Positions 10,884 through 20,894 of a DNA stretch of 64,000 bases are shown here, piece by piece; within the stretch, counting starts at the first letter, position 1, and each line of letters begins with the position of its first letter. This DNA is from Arthonia radiata (taxonomy: Eukaryota > Ascomycota > Arthoniomycetes > Arthoniales > Arthoniaceae). The DNA lies in NCBI GenBank assembly GCA_002989075.1, contig PSQN01000012.1, positions 248,001-312,000 on the forward strand, written 5' to 3'. Position numbers and translations under genes: made by a program. The notes beneath the pieces were generated by a model. It searched no databases, was not told the DNA's origin, and was given only the letters and a program-made list of their open reading frames with translations.

Positions 10884-12014
10884 TTAGACCTGTGGCAATC
10901 TACTCAGATCACCCTTTCCCTCGCCGAGCCACTCAGCAAGAATGACACGGTCCTTTTCATCCATTAGCTTGCGATAAGCTCCTTTGATCGTGCTGTCATT
11001 GACGCCCGCTTGCTTAGCAACCTCCTTCATCGAGCGCGTATCGCCCAGGAGATGGCAAGCCGTGAAGATGCATGCGCCGGCGGTGGTGTTGGGGTTGCGG
11101 CCATCCAATGTTCCGACTTCTGCGACGTGATCAGCAAGCTTACGGGAGAGGTTGACGGTCGCTTTATGGAGGCGCAGCTGGGTGCCGTAGCGAGCTGTCA
11201 TGGTCGACGCGGAGGTCGCCACGACATTCTCCTCGGGTGGCTCAACTCTGCCTCCAACACCTGGCGCCGTCAAGTTCGCTACAGCCCTGTCAGCAATCTG
11301 CACGTGTGTAAGTGTCAAGATGGAGCGAGGCCTACCTCGAAAAGCCTCCTTCAATGATTTGAAAGCCCTCGAGATATCGCGCTTGCTCACGCCGCTTACA
11401 CTCATCATGGTATCGTAGCTAATGCCATTCTGGTTTCTACGAGTTGCAGAAAGAATGCACGCCAACTTGATCGCATCTTGATTCTTGCCTCGCAGTTGTT
11501 GCGCTCCGTTGAATTTGCGAAAGAGATCATTCGCTCTCTGTTCTGTGGTGTGTGGAAGATGAAGGGCAGCGCAGTATTGCTTAATCAGACTATACGCTGT
11601 CTCCAGCTGTTGTTGGCCAGCATCTTTATAGATGGAGGCCTGAGCACGATCGAGCGCTCTGTCACGCATGCCAGCAGGGTTGAAACTTATGGCAGTTTGA
11701 AGATGATCGCCTGGATTGTTGGGGTCTTCGGCCTTGCCCACACGGCTTGGGTCATCGCCCTTCCCATCATCGGAGGCGAACGTACGCCACTCGCTGCGCT
11801 GATCGACCAGATGGGTTTCGAGAACTAGACCACAGGTGGTGCAGACGACGTTGCCCTCGGTCCAATCTTCGATGAGATTTGGAGGGACTTCTTGACAATC
11901 TGGACAGAGCATCGCGCGATTCAGGTTCTGGTGCCAGAGGTCGTCGTCAGGGTTTGGAGCTGTCTCTGGGACAATCTGTCCTGGAGACAACATTGCGGGA
12001 TGAGCAGCCATCAT
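10884..12014 (-). CDS. SUA7: General transcription factor TFIIB
   Basis: TFIIB bridges TBP on the promoter and RNA polymerase II and helps set the start site. The 376-residue product has an N-terminal zinc ribbon with cysteines at 37, 40, 58 and 61 (CPDC...CTTC), then the B-reader segment LVDQRSEWRTFASDD. Two cyclin-like repeats follow, with FNPAGMRDRALDRAQASIYK in the linker, ATRRNQNGISYDTMMSVSGV in repeat 1, and GRNPNTTAGACIFTACHLLG in repeat 2. The end KGDLSRLPQV matches fungal TFIIB ends. Length is normal for fungi. The frame is uninterrupted. The start has two consecutive ATGs. It is divergent from the ATP synthase subunit gene at 12457. Confidence 0.95.
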   Translation of the reverse strand: MMAAHPAMLSPGQIVPETAPNPDDDLWHQNLNRAMLCPDCQEVPPNLIEDWTEGNVVCTTCGLVLETHLVDQRSEWRTFASDDGKGDDPSRVGKAEDPNNPGDHLQTAISFNPAGMRDRALDRAQASIYKDAGQQQLETAYSLIKQYCAALHLPHTTEQRANDLFRKFNGAQQLRGKNQDAIKLACILSATRRNQNGISYDTMMSVSGVSKRDISRAFKSLKEAFRGRPRSILTLTHVQIADRAVANLTAPGVGGRVEPPEENVVATSASTMTARYGTQLRLHKATVNLSRKLADHVAEVGTLDGRNPNTTAGACIFTACHLLGDTRSMKEVAKQAGVNDSTIKGAYRKLMDEKDRVILAEWLGEGKGDLSRLPQV

Positions 12015-12456
12015 AGTGCTCGTGCAACGGAAGAAGTTGATGGAGCGGCTCTCCGAAAAGCGCGCGTTGATGACTGCTTTATGAGGACTCGCTTTGCGCT
12101 TTCAAACACAAGCGGCAAACGGGTCAGGTAGACCCAGCGCACTCCAAGATCCGAGAACTGAGACCAGTAAAGGTTTCCGCAAAGCCGTCAAGTGGGTTTG
12201 CAGACTTTGTTCTCGAGCCTTCGAGATGCGAAGCACAAGTTGCAACCGCGGATAAAGTGAATGAGTGAGTGGTGAATAAGAAGGATGAGAAGAGATGTGC
12301 TTTGTCGAGGCGCCCAAGGCTGCAGTGATCTCTATAAACTGCTTGATTAGGCAATATATGTGGTTGAATCATAGCCCTGCAGGGCTGTTGCTCGATCAGA
12401 CGTCGATTGTCTGCAAACACGGCATTAGCTAACACAAGCTCTACACACCCCTGATC
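12015..12456. promoter_or_regulatory. Shared upstream region of TFIIB and ATP synthase subunit h
   Basis: These 442 bp separate two head-to-head start codons, so both promoters must lie here unless one extends into a neighbouring gene. I see no clear TATA box at a suitable distance and no other gene. Confidence 0.55.
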
Positions 12457-12967
12457 ATGCTCTCAAGGACGTTACAAGCTACAGTATGTAGACAGAATGT
12501 CATCCAAAGCAAGTCTGACAACGTACACAGCGCCTCACGGCCACCCGCGCCTTTCGGCAGCATGCCCCTTCCTCCATAGCTCGTTCTCTAAATACGACCG
12601 CAGTCCGGCAAGGTACGATGACCGCTGCACTTTGCTGCCTCTGAGCAACTTCCTCACTGATGTCTCCAATGTAGCGGATCCCATCCAGGACATCTACCTC
12701 AAGCACCTGCGCGAATACAAACCAAACCCTCCAAAGCCCGGCGAAGCCGAGGCACACACCCACAAGTTCGCAGCGCCGACCGGATTTGCTTCGCCAGAAG
12801 AGCCGAATCTTGCGAACGAGCTGAACGCCTACCAGAGCCAGACGGTGGAGGTCGAGGGACAGGGCGAGAACGCGAGCGCTGAGCAGCAAGCTGCAAATGA
12901 GCCAGACTGGTTCGAAAAGGAGGAGGATTACGAGGCCGAGGAGCATGCGGCGAGCGGTGGTCACTGA
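12457..12967 (+). CDS. ATP14: Mitochondrial F1Fo ATP synthase subunit h
   Basis: Subunit h is a small peripheral-stalk subunit of fungal mitochondrial ATP synthase. I rebuild three exons: 12457-12483, 12531-12612 and 12675-12967, joined across introns of 47 and 62 bp, giving 133 residues. A single long open frame from 12497 would give a non-mitochondrial N-terminus. Splicing instead gives MLSRTLQATRLTATRAFRQH and then SIARSLNTTAVRQ, a basic, Ser/Thr-rich matrix-targeting presequence without acidic residues. The mature part starts ADPIQDIYLKHLREYKPNPP and includes the family-typical NELNAYQSQTVEVEGQ and a very acidic tail (DWFEKEEDYEAEEHA). The total lies in the family's usual range. Confidence 0.93.
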
Positions 12968-13429
12968 ACGTCTAGAGTCGGACTTTCGTGTCTTATACAA
13001 TGAAAAGTGGAGCAGATGAAGGCAGGGAAGGGAAGCGGGAGTGAGAGACAGCATAGATAGGGCGCTTGTAAGACCTGAAGCATTCGGTGCATTTTGGCCA
13101 TCTGAACCGGTCGTCTTTGCACATTGCCTGCGAACGGACGATTGTTGCAGCATCCAATCTTTGTTGTTTCACTACTCAAACGTCCAATCTATTTCATCGG
13201 TCATGGTCTCGTATCTACAGACATAGGCCACCCAGCCTGCAACATCAACTCGTCAATTATTGCGGATCCAATACTTATACAGGGGTATCGAACGAGATAG
13301 CCTCCCACCAATGTTTCCACGATTCATAACGCCAGAATCACCCACGGCTTCTTGCTCACTTGCGGACCATCGCCAATGCGATTCTGGTAGTGCAGGTGTT
13401 TCGACTCTGTTGCGCCACGGCCGCGGGTT
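12968..13429. other. Convergent intergenic region
   Basis: These 462 bp lie between the stops of the ATP synthase subunit gene and the UPF0592 gene. They probably hold both 3' UTRs and terminators. No gene is supported. Confidence 0.5.
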
Positions 13430-16400
13430 CTATCCGGGCCTGCGGAAGGGCTCTACACCGAGACAAGGCGTTTCGACTTGTCGATTGCTCGGGACGCCCT
13501 CATTCCGCCGTCGCTCAAAAAAGTTTTGGCATTCATTGACCACCCACGTCCACTCTGCTAAAGCTCTTCCGGCGTACCTCATGGGCGCTGCATACCTCGG
13601 AGGTATCATAGCTGGACCTCGGTCGCAGTCGAAGTCCATAGATTGCAGCAGCAGCTGTGCTGCAAGTGGCAGTCGTGGCGGCTCGAGCTCCAGATCGCCA
13701 GGCACATTGTGAGGTCGACGGTCTACAGCTTCCAAAGAGAACCGGAAGTCCGCTTGCGGATAATACTGCTTCTTGTGAGGCGTTGCTGCGAGTTTTTTCT
13801 CCTTGCTTTTGATCTCTACTGTAGGCTGCGACGGTCTCTGCTCATACATTGAAGACCTTGAGTCGTCTCGATCAGGAGATGCTTGTTTTGAGGCTCCCTT
13901 CGACTTCGGAGGAGAAGATTGTGGACTGATCTTGTCTCCATTGGGACTCTGTGACCGAGGCGGTGTCTCAGTGGAGCGGGTGCCCCACAACGAGCGAAAC
14001 AGACTGCTTCGCCTGCGTGAGACGTCAACACCGTACTCAAGGGTAGCGGAGACTTTCTCTAGTATTGAGCTGGCAGTCATGGCTACACTGCCATTGGTGC
14101 CTTCAAACGTTTTAGATCTGCTACTCCTGGAGTCGTCGGCTGACGAAAGCATGTTGTTAAAAGAGAGCAGTGGTGTTGGTATTTGCGTGTCAGTCCGAAT
14201 GATGAGCAGCTTACGGCCTGGGGCGGGGTTCGCCGGTGCTGTTGACGGTCGTAGCATCGTCTTGTGTTGTGCCACATCGTCCAGGAACGAATAGAAAGCC
14301 CAGATCTCTTGTAACCTTTGCAGCAAAGTCTGCAGAAGTCTGGTGTCGCTGTCAGTAGCATCGCCGTCGTAACGGCCCAGGCGCCAACATATAAGTCGCA
14401 TGTAGTAAGCTCGTACCATAGGACACCAATGATTGAACGTGTGCATAAAGTGATCTCTTTCCAACAGAAAATCGTGACACAGCTGGTCACGCCACACGTC
14501 AGCCTTGAGAACCGACTCCCAGATCGAGAATATCATGGAATAAAGCCGAATCTCAGTAGTGGTGTTTTGGCTAGCTACCATCTTCTTAAAGATTTCCGTG
14601 ATGAATGACCAATCTAACGGAAGCTCTTGAATGAGCTCGTCTTCCTTGAGAGGGATAAGGATGACCAATGCCTCCTGCAAAAAGTCACACAGTGTGAAGC
14701 AAGCAGTCTGGTCATACAGAGAGGTCGAGCGTATGGCGGCTTCTACGACCTGGCAGAATGAGGTGACAAAGAACTGTGCGAGTCCAGGGCTAGAGGTATT
14801 GCTGTGAGCTAGGACATCTCTAAGCACGAGAACCAGACGGTTCTCTGACATGGAACGGGCTGCGTTCAGCGGCGATGACGGCATAGCAGCGGTGGGGCTT
14901 TCGCCATTGAGCATGTCTTCGAATGTTACGGTCGTGTTGGGCCCTCCATTGCCGTCCAGCGTCGATGGTCGATGAATCGTGGATTCTAGGTTGGCAAGCA
15001 TCTGTGCTTGTACAATCACTAAGCCTGGAGCCGAGACACGCTGTGCAAGGGAAGAATCAAGCGGCAAGAAGTCCAGCAGCAGTGAATGATAGTACTGAGC
15101 AAATGCGTAAAACAGCTCGCTGTCACGGCCAGACCAACGTGTCAACCAGTGCCCACGCCATTTGAGCTTTTCTACCCCTAATGGCAAGACAGGCGGTTGT
15201 TTGAGCTGCTTAATGGTGCTCTTGATCGATGTGAATGTCAGCTGACGCAGACATTGGGGAAAATTAGACTCGACCAGCTCGGCAGACGTCTTTTGCTTCG
15301 AGGCCGAAGGGGCATTCGCGACACGCAGCACCTTTTGTAAGTGGCTTGGCTTGATATTCCACAGGCGTATGAGGATGTCCGCGATGCCAGGACAAAAGAA
15401 GAACGCATAAGCGCAAGATTTGCCGCAGAACGACACCAGGCTTGAAGGCGCATGTTTCAATGACATTTTGTCGACGATGTAAACCATCTGGGCGAACAGG
15501 TTTTGCACAAAGACATTTCGTACGTTGTGATGAACGGACTCGAGTACGAACTCCTCGGATGCTGTGGAGGCTCCAGACTCATTTCGCGAGTGTGCAAAGT
15601 TTTGAGTTCGCTTGCTAACCGGCGTATATGGGGAGGGTGGATAACGCCATTCGACACGTTCCATGATTCCTTCGAGACCATCTAAAATGGCAGGTCGATC
15701 TGAGCCGGAGACGCTGCTGCCGTGTTTACCCTGCAAAAGATCGAGCAGGCCTGTCCACCATCTGTTAAGGATGGAAGTCCTTCGATCGAGATCTTCTGGC
15801 TTGAGTCTTGTGTTGGAGGAATGATCTGCAAAATGGTGCAGGAATGGCAGCAAAGTGGACCGCACAACATTGGCTTTCAAGGAAGTCGACTTGCTGTGGA
15901 ACTTGTTGTAGTCCGATTCGAGCGCACGAAATGCAGACCAGAGTTCGTCTCTCTTTTTGACGGATCGTTGTTTGATTAGGTTGAGCTTCTCTGCTGACAT
16001 TGTGCCAAGTAATGGCGGAACGTTGGTTGTCTCGTTCATGCCGTTTGGCAGCGAAGGGACATTATTGCTCGAAAAGGACTTCGGCAGGGGCGTGACCGGT
16101 CTCTTACTCAATTCAGATGAGTTTCCAGTATTCTTTTCCGACAGAAATTCAGTGAAACCAAGGACCTGGGGTTTTGCAGACTTCCGCGCTGACCTACTTC
16201 TGCCGCGGGATAATGATCTTGCAATTGACCTTTCTTCCTTGACTTCAGTCTCGGATGTTTTCGGTGATATAAATGTGTTCTCGCGAGAAAAAAATTTGCC
16301 CGCCTTCGAAGCCGCAGATGCTATTGTGGGCGTACTCCCCAACCCATTCTTTGAATTCTCTGGCGCCTTTTCTGGAGAGCGTGAGTCGTCGCGCGTAGAC

Positions 16401-16957
16401 CTGGCCTTGCGCACGAACGAGAGGCTCTTGCTCAGCTTCGCTCTCGGCGCGACTTCAGTATCTGAGGATATGGTCTTGCCCGGCTCTTCCCTGCTGCGCA
16501 CTTTCGAAAAAAGTGTACGCGAAGACTGCAATTCTTCCTGCGAAGGTTGATATCGCTGCGTTGGTTGATCCTGGACGAATAATGTGCGCTGAACCGAGAT
16601 TCTCGAGTCTGATGGGATGTTTGAGGTCTTGCTGTAGACATGGGTGGACGACTGAGGCCAATCTTGATTGTGTGCAGATAAGCCCAACCCATCCTTTCTA
16701 AGACTGGACGACCATGCCGGAGTGTCAGGGACGAGATCATCCTCAGAGAAGCTGAAGGCAGCATCGAGACGCTCTTGAGTTTGCGGAAGATTGGTGCAGC
16801 TTGCGGAGCGAGGTAAATCCTCTCCCATGGGAGTGTGCTCGGAGATTTGAGTAGCTTCCAGGTCATGCTGGCGCTGGCTTTGATCTTGCAGGTTGCTCGG
16901 AAGCGAGACGTCTTCCAACTCCATCCGGACGGAGGGCGAAGGAGAGGGTGGAGTCAA
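13430..16957 (-). CDS. UPF0592/DUF1765 protein (yeast Ydl073w/Ahk1-type)
   Basis: A 1,175-residue single-exon protein. The first 320 residues are Ser/Arg/Pro-rich and look disordered, including an SRSLSRGRSRSARKS stretch. A folded helical core follows from about 330 (SVKKRDELWSAFRALESDYN) to about 960, with VRAYYMRLICWRLGRYDGD and LQEIWAFYSFLDDVA, which I associate with the DUF1765/UPF0592 core. The C-terminal third contains another charged linker and PGDLELEPPRLPLAAQLLLQ. Yeast Ydl073w (Ahk1) is described as a scaffold in the Hkr1 branch of the HOG pathway; whether that role holds here is inference. There are no membrane spans despite the family's old membrane-protein label. Confidence 0.8.
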   Translation of the reverse strand: MTPPSPSPSVRMELEDVSLPSNLQDQSQRQHDLEATQISEHTPMGEDLPRSASCTNLPQTQERLDAAFSFSEDDLVPDTPAWSSSLRKDGLGLSAHNQDWPQSSTHVYSKTSNIPSDSRISVQRTLFVQDQPTQRYQPSQEELQSSRTLFSKVRSREEPGKTISSDTEVAPRAKLSKSLSFVRKARSTRDDSRSPEKAPENSKNGLGSTPTIASAASKAGKFFSRENTFISPKTSETEVKEERSIARSLSRGRSRSARKSAKPQVLGFTEFLSEKNTGNSSELSKRPVTPLPKSFSSNNVPSLPNGMNETTNVPPLLGTMSAEKLNLIKQRSVKKRDELWSAFRALESDYNKFHSKSTSLKANVVRSTLLPFLHHFADHSSNTRLKPEDLDRRTSILNRWWTGLLDLLQGKHGSSVSGSDRPAILDGLEGIMERVEWRYPPSPYTPVSKRTQNFAHSRNESGASTASEEFVLESVHHNVRNVFVQNLFAQMVYIVDKMSLKHAPSSLVSFCGKSCAYAFFFCPGIADILIRLWNIKPSHLQKVLRVANAPSASKQKTSAELVESNFPQCLRQLTFTSIKSTIKQLKQPPVLPLGVEKLKWRGHWLTRWSGRDSELFYAFAQYYHSLLLDFLPLDSSLAQRVSAPGLVIVQAQMLANLESTIHRPSTLDGNGGPNTTVTFEDMLNGESPTAAMPSSPLNAARSMSENRLVLVLRDVLAHSNTSSPGLAQFFVTSFCQVVEAAIRSTSLYDQTACFTLCDFLQEALVILIPLKEDELIQELPLDWSFITEIFKKMVASQNTTTEIRLYSMIFSIWESVLKADVWRDQLCHDFLLERDHFMHTFNHWCPMVRAYYMRLICWRLGRYDGDATDSDTRLLQTLLQRLQEIWAFYSFLDDVAQHKTMLRPSTAPANPAPGRKLLIIRTDTQIPTPLLSFNNMLSSADDSRSSRSKTFEGTNGSVAMTASSILEKVSATLEYGVDVSRRRSSLFRSLWGTRSTETPPRSQSPNGDKISPQSSPPKSKGASKQASPDRDDSRSSMYEQRPSQPTVEIKSKEKKLAATPHKKQYYPQADFRFSLEAVDRRPHNVPGDLELEPPRLPLAAQLLLQSMDFDCDRGPAMIPPRYAAPMRYAGRALAEWTWVVNECQNFFERRRNEGVPSNRQVETPCLGVEPFRRPG

Positions 16958-17700
16958 GCATGCGCCCGAGGCTTGCCGTAGCTATCTGGCAGCGTTTCGA
17001 GAAGTGTCGATAGCCATGGATGAGTGCTGCCTAGCACAAAGACTGGCGTGTTTAGGAGGCGTCGGCGAGCAATGCGGTGAACGAAAGCCCAAGAGACAAC
17101 GCAGTCGCAGATGAGACTAGCGAGAGTAGAGGAAACGTTTGTAACGTCACGAGGCTGTGGACGCGAGAACGGCGCTGCGGGGAGAGAACGGCGTACCGGC
17201 GAGCTGCAAAAGAGAGCACCTCGAGGACTACATGGACAATGTTAGCAGCAGTATAGGACGGAGGCCTCCAATCCAGGTGGGATGAATGCGTAATGGTGAT
17301 ACAGACAAAAGACCAAACTGAGGATACTTCAACGAGTGGAGGGCCGACCCACTATGCCGGTTTCCAGGGTGTGGTATACACTACGGTCGCGCTAAGCCTC
17401 TTCAGGGCATACGATCTGCCCAAGGGTCTGCAACAGCGATCTGATGTGCTGCTGTGCATGTCAGGACAGGTGGCCGGCCGTGAAGCGCGTTCACAATCCG
17501 AATACCCGAAAAGCCAGCCTTTCAATTGATTGGATGTGCCAGATGTCGAGCATGTGCCCAGGAGCCGTTTGATGTTCAGGATGCTGATAGAGGTGCTGAA
17601 GAGCTGGCATGGCTGGGCGTTCTCAATATTCTACTTACAGTGACTGTTTCTGACATTGGACCGAAAAGCTACCCTGACACGCACAGCACGTATTCTGGAG
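16958..17700. other. Intergenic, UPF0592 upstream region
   Basis: This 743 bp holds the promoter of the UPF0592 gene and the 3' flank of the next minus-strand gene. A 78-codon plus-strand frame at 17293-17529 has no recognisable feature, and I do not call it. Confidence 0.45.
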
Positions 17701-18972
17701 CTACATGTATTTTGCCGTCCATATTTCCTTCATATTGAGAACATACTTCTCGCTCTGAAGAATATCGCGTGGCAGCGCGCCCATCAGTAAGCCCTGAGAA
17801 CCAGCGTCGAGATCAAACCCCGCCGTTTGCGTCCTCCTTCCTCTTACGGCCGCCATTAGATCCAACAAATCATCGTAATACGCAGCGTATGAGTGAGTGC
17901 GCGTCGTGCGCCTCGCGCACTCGGCTGCCGCTTTGACGTAGGGTATGGCCTGGGTGGGACAGCTCTCCCCGTATGCTTCGACCAGCTTAGACGTCTGACA
18001 CGATCGCAGCTGAATGAAGTCTATCATCGCTCCGCCGCACGTCCGCGCGACGTAGTCCGCCGACTCTTGAAGGCTTGTCTGCGCTTGTAGCATCGTTGCT
18101 CCAGATCCGGCGTCATGATTGCAGGCGATTTGCTTTTGCAATGCAAGGGGGTCGTTCAGCTGAACCTTGCTGTGACATAGATAAGAGTATATGAGGCCCG
18201 TCCAGCGCGATGGACAACTGGCTCCGCCAGCCGCTAAGTTCTGGAAAAAGGGTGTTGGTAGCAAGAGAATGATGCAGACTACCCCCTGGAGGATGACGAG
18301 TCCTAAAGCTAGCAGTCGCTGCTTACTGTTGGCAAAGGGAACAGCCGCTGTCTCTATTGTGAAGTCCATCGCGGCAGTGAAACACGCGCGCCGATACGCA
18401 CTGGTCAGGAAAGCCAGGACGCCGTCAAGCGACAGTGCAGAGGGTACAAAAACGCTCAGCACCAAGAGCACCACGAATGTTTTCACAGTATCCTTCAGCT
18501 GTTGCCAGGCATTGGTGGCCGACGCTTTGCCCACATATTCTTCCATCATCGTGCCCATGTAATTGAAGAACATGGCTGTTAGGAATTCGAAAAAGGAAAA
18601 CTTTCCTTGTGTGAGAAATGTGTATAGGATATTGCATAACAGGCCATTGCGAAGTGCTTGACGTGACCACACAATCCGCGCTTCGTACTGGGTTGTACGA
18701 CGGAACCGTGCAGTCGACCAATCTGCCAGGAGAAACGTGGCAATCAATACAAGTACCCCCGGCGCCAGGAGGCCGATCGCTGGCGTATCTGGTCTAAGTG
18801 CCAGACGTCCTGTAGTGAGAAAGACAAGAAAGATTGACAACGGCGCGATTGCAGGCAAGGCGTGCTTCCAGGTGAGTTGCGGTGTCCGACTGAGACGCTG
18901 TTCTTGGCGACTTCCCGTGGCTTCATACGTTGTACAGTCCTGCGCTTGCTGGATATCATGCTCAGTACTCAT
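17701..18972 (-). CDS. Multi-span membrane protein of unknown function
   Basis: A 423-residue single-exon product that I do not recognise. After a polar 35-residue N-terminus there are about five or six hydrophobic segments: around 40-62 (PAIAPLSIFLVFLTTGRLAL), 66-85 (GLLAPGVLVLIATFLLADW), 110-140, 164-190 (FVVLLVLSVFVPSALSL) and 218-245 (LALGLVILQGVVCIILLLP). The remaining 170 residues are soluble with several cysteines (CPSRWTGLIYSYLC, RTCGGAMIDFIQLRSC, ESCPTQA, ECARR), which would fit disulphides if this half is extracytoplasmic. No transporter signature is visible. The next gene is divergent, 821 bp away. Confidence 0.65.
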   Translation of the reverse strand: MSTEHDIQQAQDCTTYEATGSRQEQRLSRTPQLTWKHALPAIAPLSIFLVFLTTGRLALRPDTPAIGLLAPGVLVLIATFLLADWSTARFRRTTQYEARIVWSRQALRNGLLCNILYTFLTQGKFSFFEFLTAMFFNYMGTMMEEYVGKASATNAWQQLKDTVKTFVVLLVLSVFVPSALSLDGVLAFLTSAYRRACFTAAMDFTIETAAVPFANSKQRLLALGLVILQGVVCIILLLPTPFFQNLAAGGASCPSRWTGLIYSYLCHSKVQLNDPLALQKQIACNHDAGSGATMLQAQTSLQESADYVARTCGGAMIDFIQLRSCQTSKLVEAYGESCPTQAIPYVKAAAECARRTTRTHSYAAYYDDLLDLMAAVRGRRTQTAGFDLDAGSQGLLMGALPRDILQSEKYVLNMKEIWTAKYM

Positions 18973-19793
18973 ATTCCCGCCTCCCTTGGCTACACCAAGA
19001 TAGAATGGGAATTCTGAGGGGACATCCCAGCTGAAAGGTATTCGCGCAATACTGTTGTCAAGTTGATGAAGACGCGCGTTGCTTCGCTATGATGTTTTCC
19101 TGCCAGTGTGCTGTAACCTAACTACCCAGAATGTCTTTCAATTTGAGCAACTCAATAAGGGGCATACGGTCCTAGAGTAAACGAGAAGGGGGCTCAATAT
19201 GATGGCGGTCAATTGAAACAGTATGGTCCCGGATGACAAGCTCACCACGCTGTAGAATAGATCTTGACTTTCTTCTCCCTGTTGATAGCTTCACAGCTCG
19301 CAAGGGGACGATGTTTGGTTATTTTAGTCTTTCAGGCAGTCATCTGGACGCTACTCAAGCTAAAGCAATTAGCGCCGGAAGCCTAAGCGCGTAAAGCTTG
19401 GCAGCCGAAGCTTAGACCAGCCATGCCATGACGGTCCACTTCTATGTGGCCAGGGAATCGGGGAAATTTTAGGGTTGATCAACCCTGACTCGGCTCTTTC
19501 CGCGGCAGACGTCGCATTCACCCAGCCCCGCCATCTTTTGACCATCTCTTCGACCTGCCTCCTAGCAACCAGTTCCCCTGCGCAACCAGCCATCATCATT
19601 GTCCACCAAGCCACGCCTTTCAACATGGACTCTACTATGACCTCCGTATTCCTATTCTCTTCCCTGAGACATCCTCCAATCGTTCTTCATCCAATCCTGC
19701 CTTCCAGAACACCACTCTTGAACCCAATCCATCCGCTGCTGTCCCTCGATTACGTTCAACCCTTCTTCATATCCAGCTCAAGTCGCCGATAAC
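18973..19793. promoter_or_regulatory. Divergent upstream region of the membrane protein and secreted protein genes
   Basis: An 821 bp head-to-head intergenic. The 200 bases before 19794 are C/T-rich (clusters of CTCTTCC, CATCC and CCTCC), as is common before strong fungal transcription starts. An open frame at 19475-19792 falls in this tract and is probably leader rather than protein. Confidence 0.5.
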
Positions 19794-20894
19794 ATGCGCT
19801 TCAGCGCTATCTCGGTCCTCAGCGCTTCTACTGCCATCCTTACATACGCTGCGCCCTTCCAAATACAAGACGGCGAGCTTCAGCGACATCGCCGTAGAGC
19901 TGTCGACTATCCAGTCGACTATGTCGACGCACCCAAGCCGGAGCGCAAGCTCCGCAAGCGCGCAGCTCTTCCTTACTCCATCGTCAATGTCGACGGCCAA
20001 GGTTCCACGAATGCTCCTCCTCCTGCACCATCAGCTACTATGACTGTTACGAGATCCGGTAGCGTGCCCTCACCCTCGACACAGACCATCGTTGTAACGT
20101 CCGTTATCCCTGGTCCAACTTCAGACGAGACCATTTTCATTACGACGACGCAAGTTGCGGCAGCCCCGGCCCAGGTGATTACCACAGAAGTCCAGAATCC
20201 GGTCCCCGCTCCACCCGCAACCGTTACTGCAACCGCTCCTGCCGACTTTACGGCCGCGTTAGGCGTGGCGGGTCCAAGCGATCCGGTCACGAACACGGTC
20301 ATGAACACCATGGTGCAAACAGTCACCAGTACTGCCGTCGCCTCATCACCGACCTCGTACTATGACGACGGCTTGTGGCATACCTACTATCCCATCAAGA
20401 CCTTCGTGCCTCCGCCCCTCTCGAGCTCGGCCAGCGTCGCTGAGATACAGGCGCAAGCGGCGCAGCCTACAGTTGGTGCTGTTCCATCCACGCCCTCCAC
20501 GCAATATGGACTTCAGAACGCCTCTGATGCTTCACCGGCTGACGAACCTGCCGGTTCGGCGGGCATCGGTAGCCATGCTCGACGATGGGACGCTGCAACA
20601 CCTGCTGCGTATGACGGCCAGTGGCAAAAGCAAGCCTCTGCGACTCCCGTAGCCTACCAAAGCCAATGGTCCTCGGAAGAGCAAAAAGGCGAGCCGGACT
20701 GCACTTCCACTCCAGTGCCATACGCTGGTGCTTCATGGGCCGAGCAAACGCATCACGATGGAGCAGCATACGCACCGCAGGAGGGCGCGGCTTTCAACAA
20801 TGCAGAAGGTAGAAAAGCTGATTCGGTCATGCAGCCCCGACGAGCTCCAGTGGAAATCAAGACCGCCAACTGGATTACTTCTGCACGGACATGA
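19794..20894 (+). CDS. Secreted Thr/Pro/Ser-rich protein with dibasic (Kex2-type) sites
   Basis: A 366-residue product. Residues 1-19 form a signal peptide (MRFSAISVLSASTAILTYA). Basic clusters RHRRR (31-35) and RKLRKR (51-56) look like Kex2-type cleavage sites and bracket the 15-residue peptide AVDYPVDYVDAPKPE. Residues 70-185 are Thr/Val/Pro-rich, resembling an O-glycosylated stalk. A hydrophobic-aromatic block SYYDDGLWHTYYPIKTF (188-204) is probably the conserved element. After another RR (263-264) come three approximate repeats: ATPAAYDGQW, ATPVAYQSQW and STPVPYAGASW. There is no GPI signal at the C-terminus. It may be a cell-wall or apoplastic protein; the function is not recognised. An effector role is possible but unsupported. 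Confidence 0.75.
   Translation: MRFSAISVLSASTAILTYAAPFQIQDGELQRHRRRAVDYPVDYVDAPKPERKLRKRAALPYSIVNVDGQGSTNAPPPAPSATMTVTRSGSVPSPSTQTIVVTSVIPGPTSDETIFITTTQVAAAPAQVITTEVQNPVPAPPATVTATAPADFTAALGVAGPSDPVTNTVMNTMVQTVTSTAVASSPTSYYDDGLWHTYYPIKTFVPPPLSSSASVAEIQAQAAQPTVGAVPSTPSTQYGLQNASDASPADEPAGSAGIGSHARRWDAATPAAYDGQWQKQASATPVAYQSQWSSEEQKGEPDCTSTPVPYAGASWAEQTHHDGAAYAPQEGAAFNNAEGRKADSVMQPRRAPVEIKTANWITSART

Noticed and set aside
11283-11330. A possible 38 bp intron inside TFIIB (GTAGGC ... GTGCAG on the minus strand)
   Set aside because: Removing it would break the frame, it is below usual fungal intron length, and the continuous frame is consistent with the rest of the protein.
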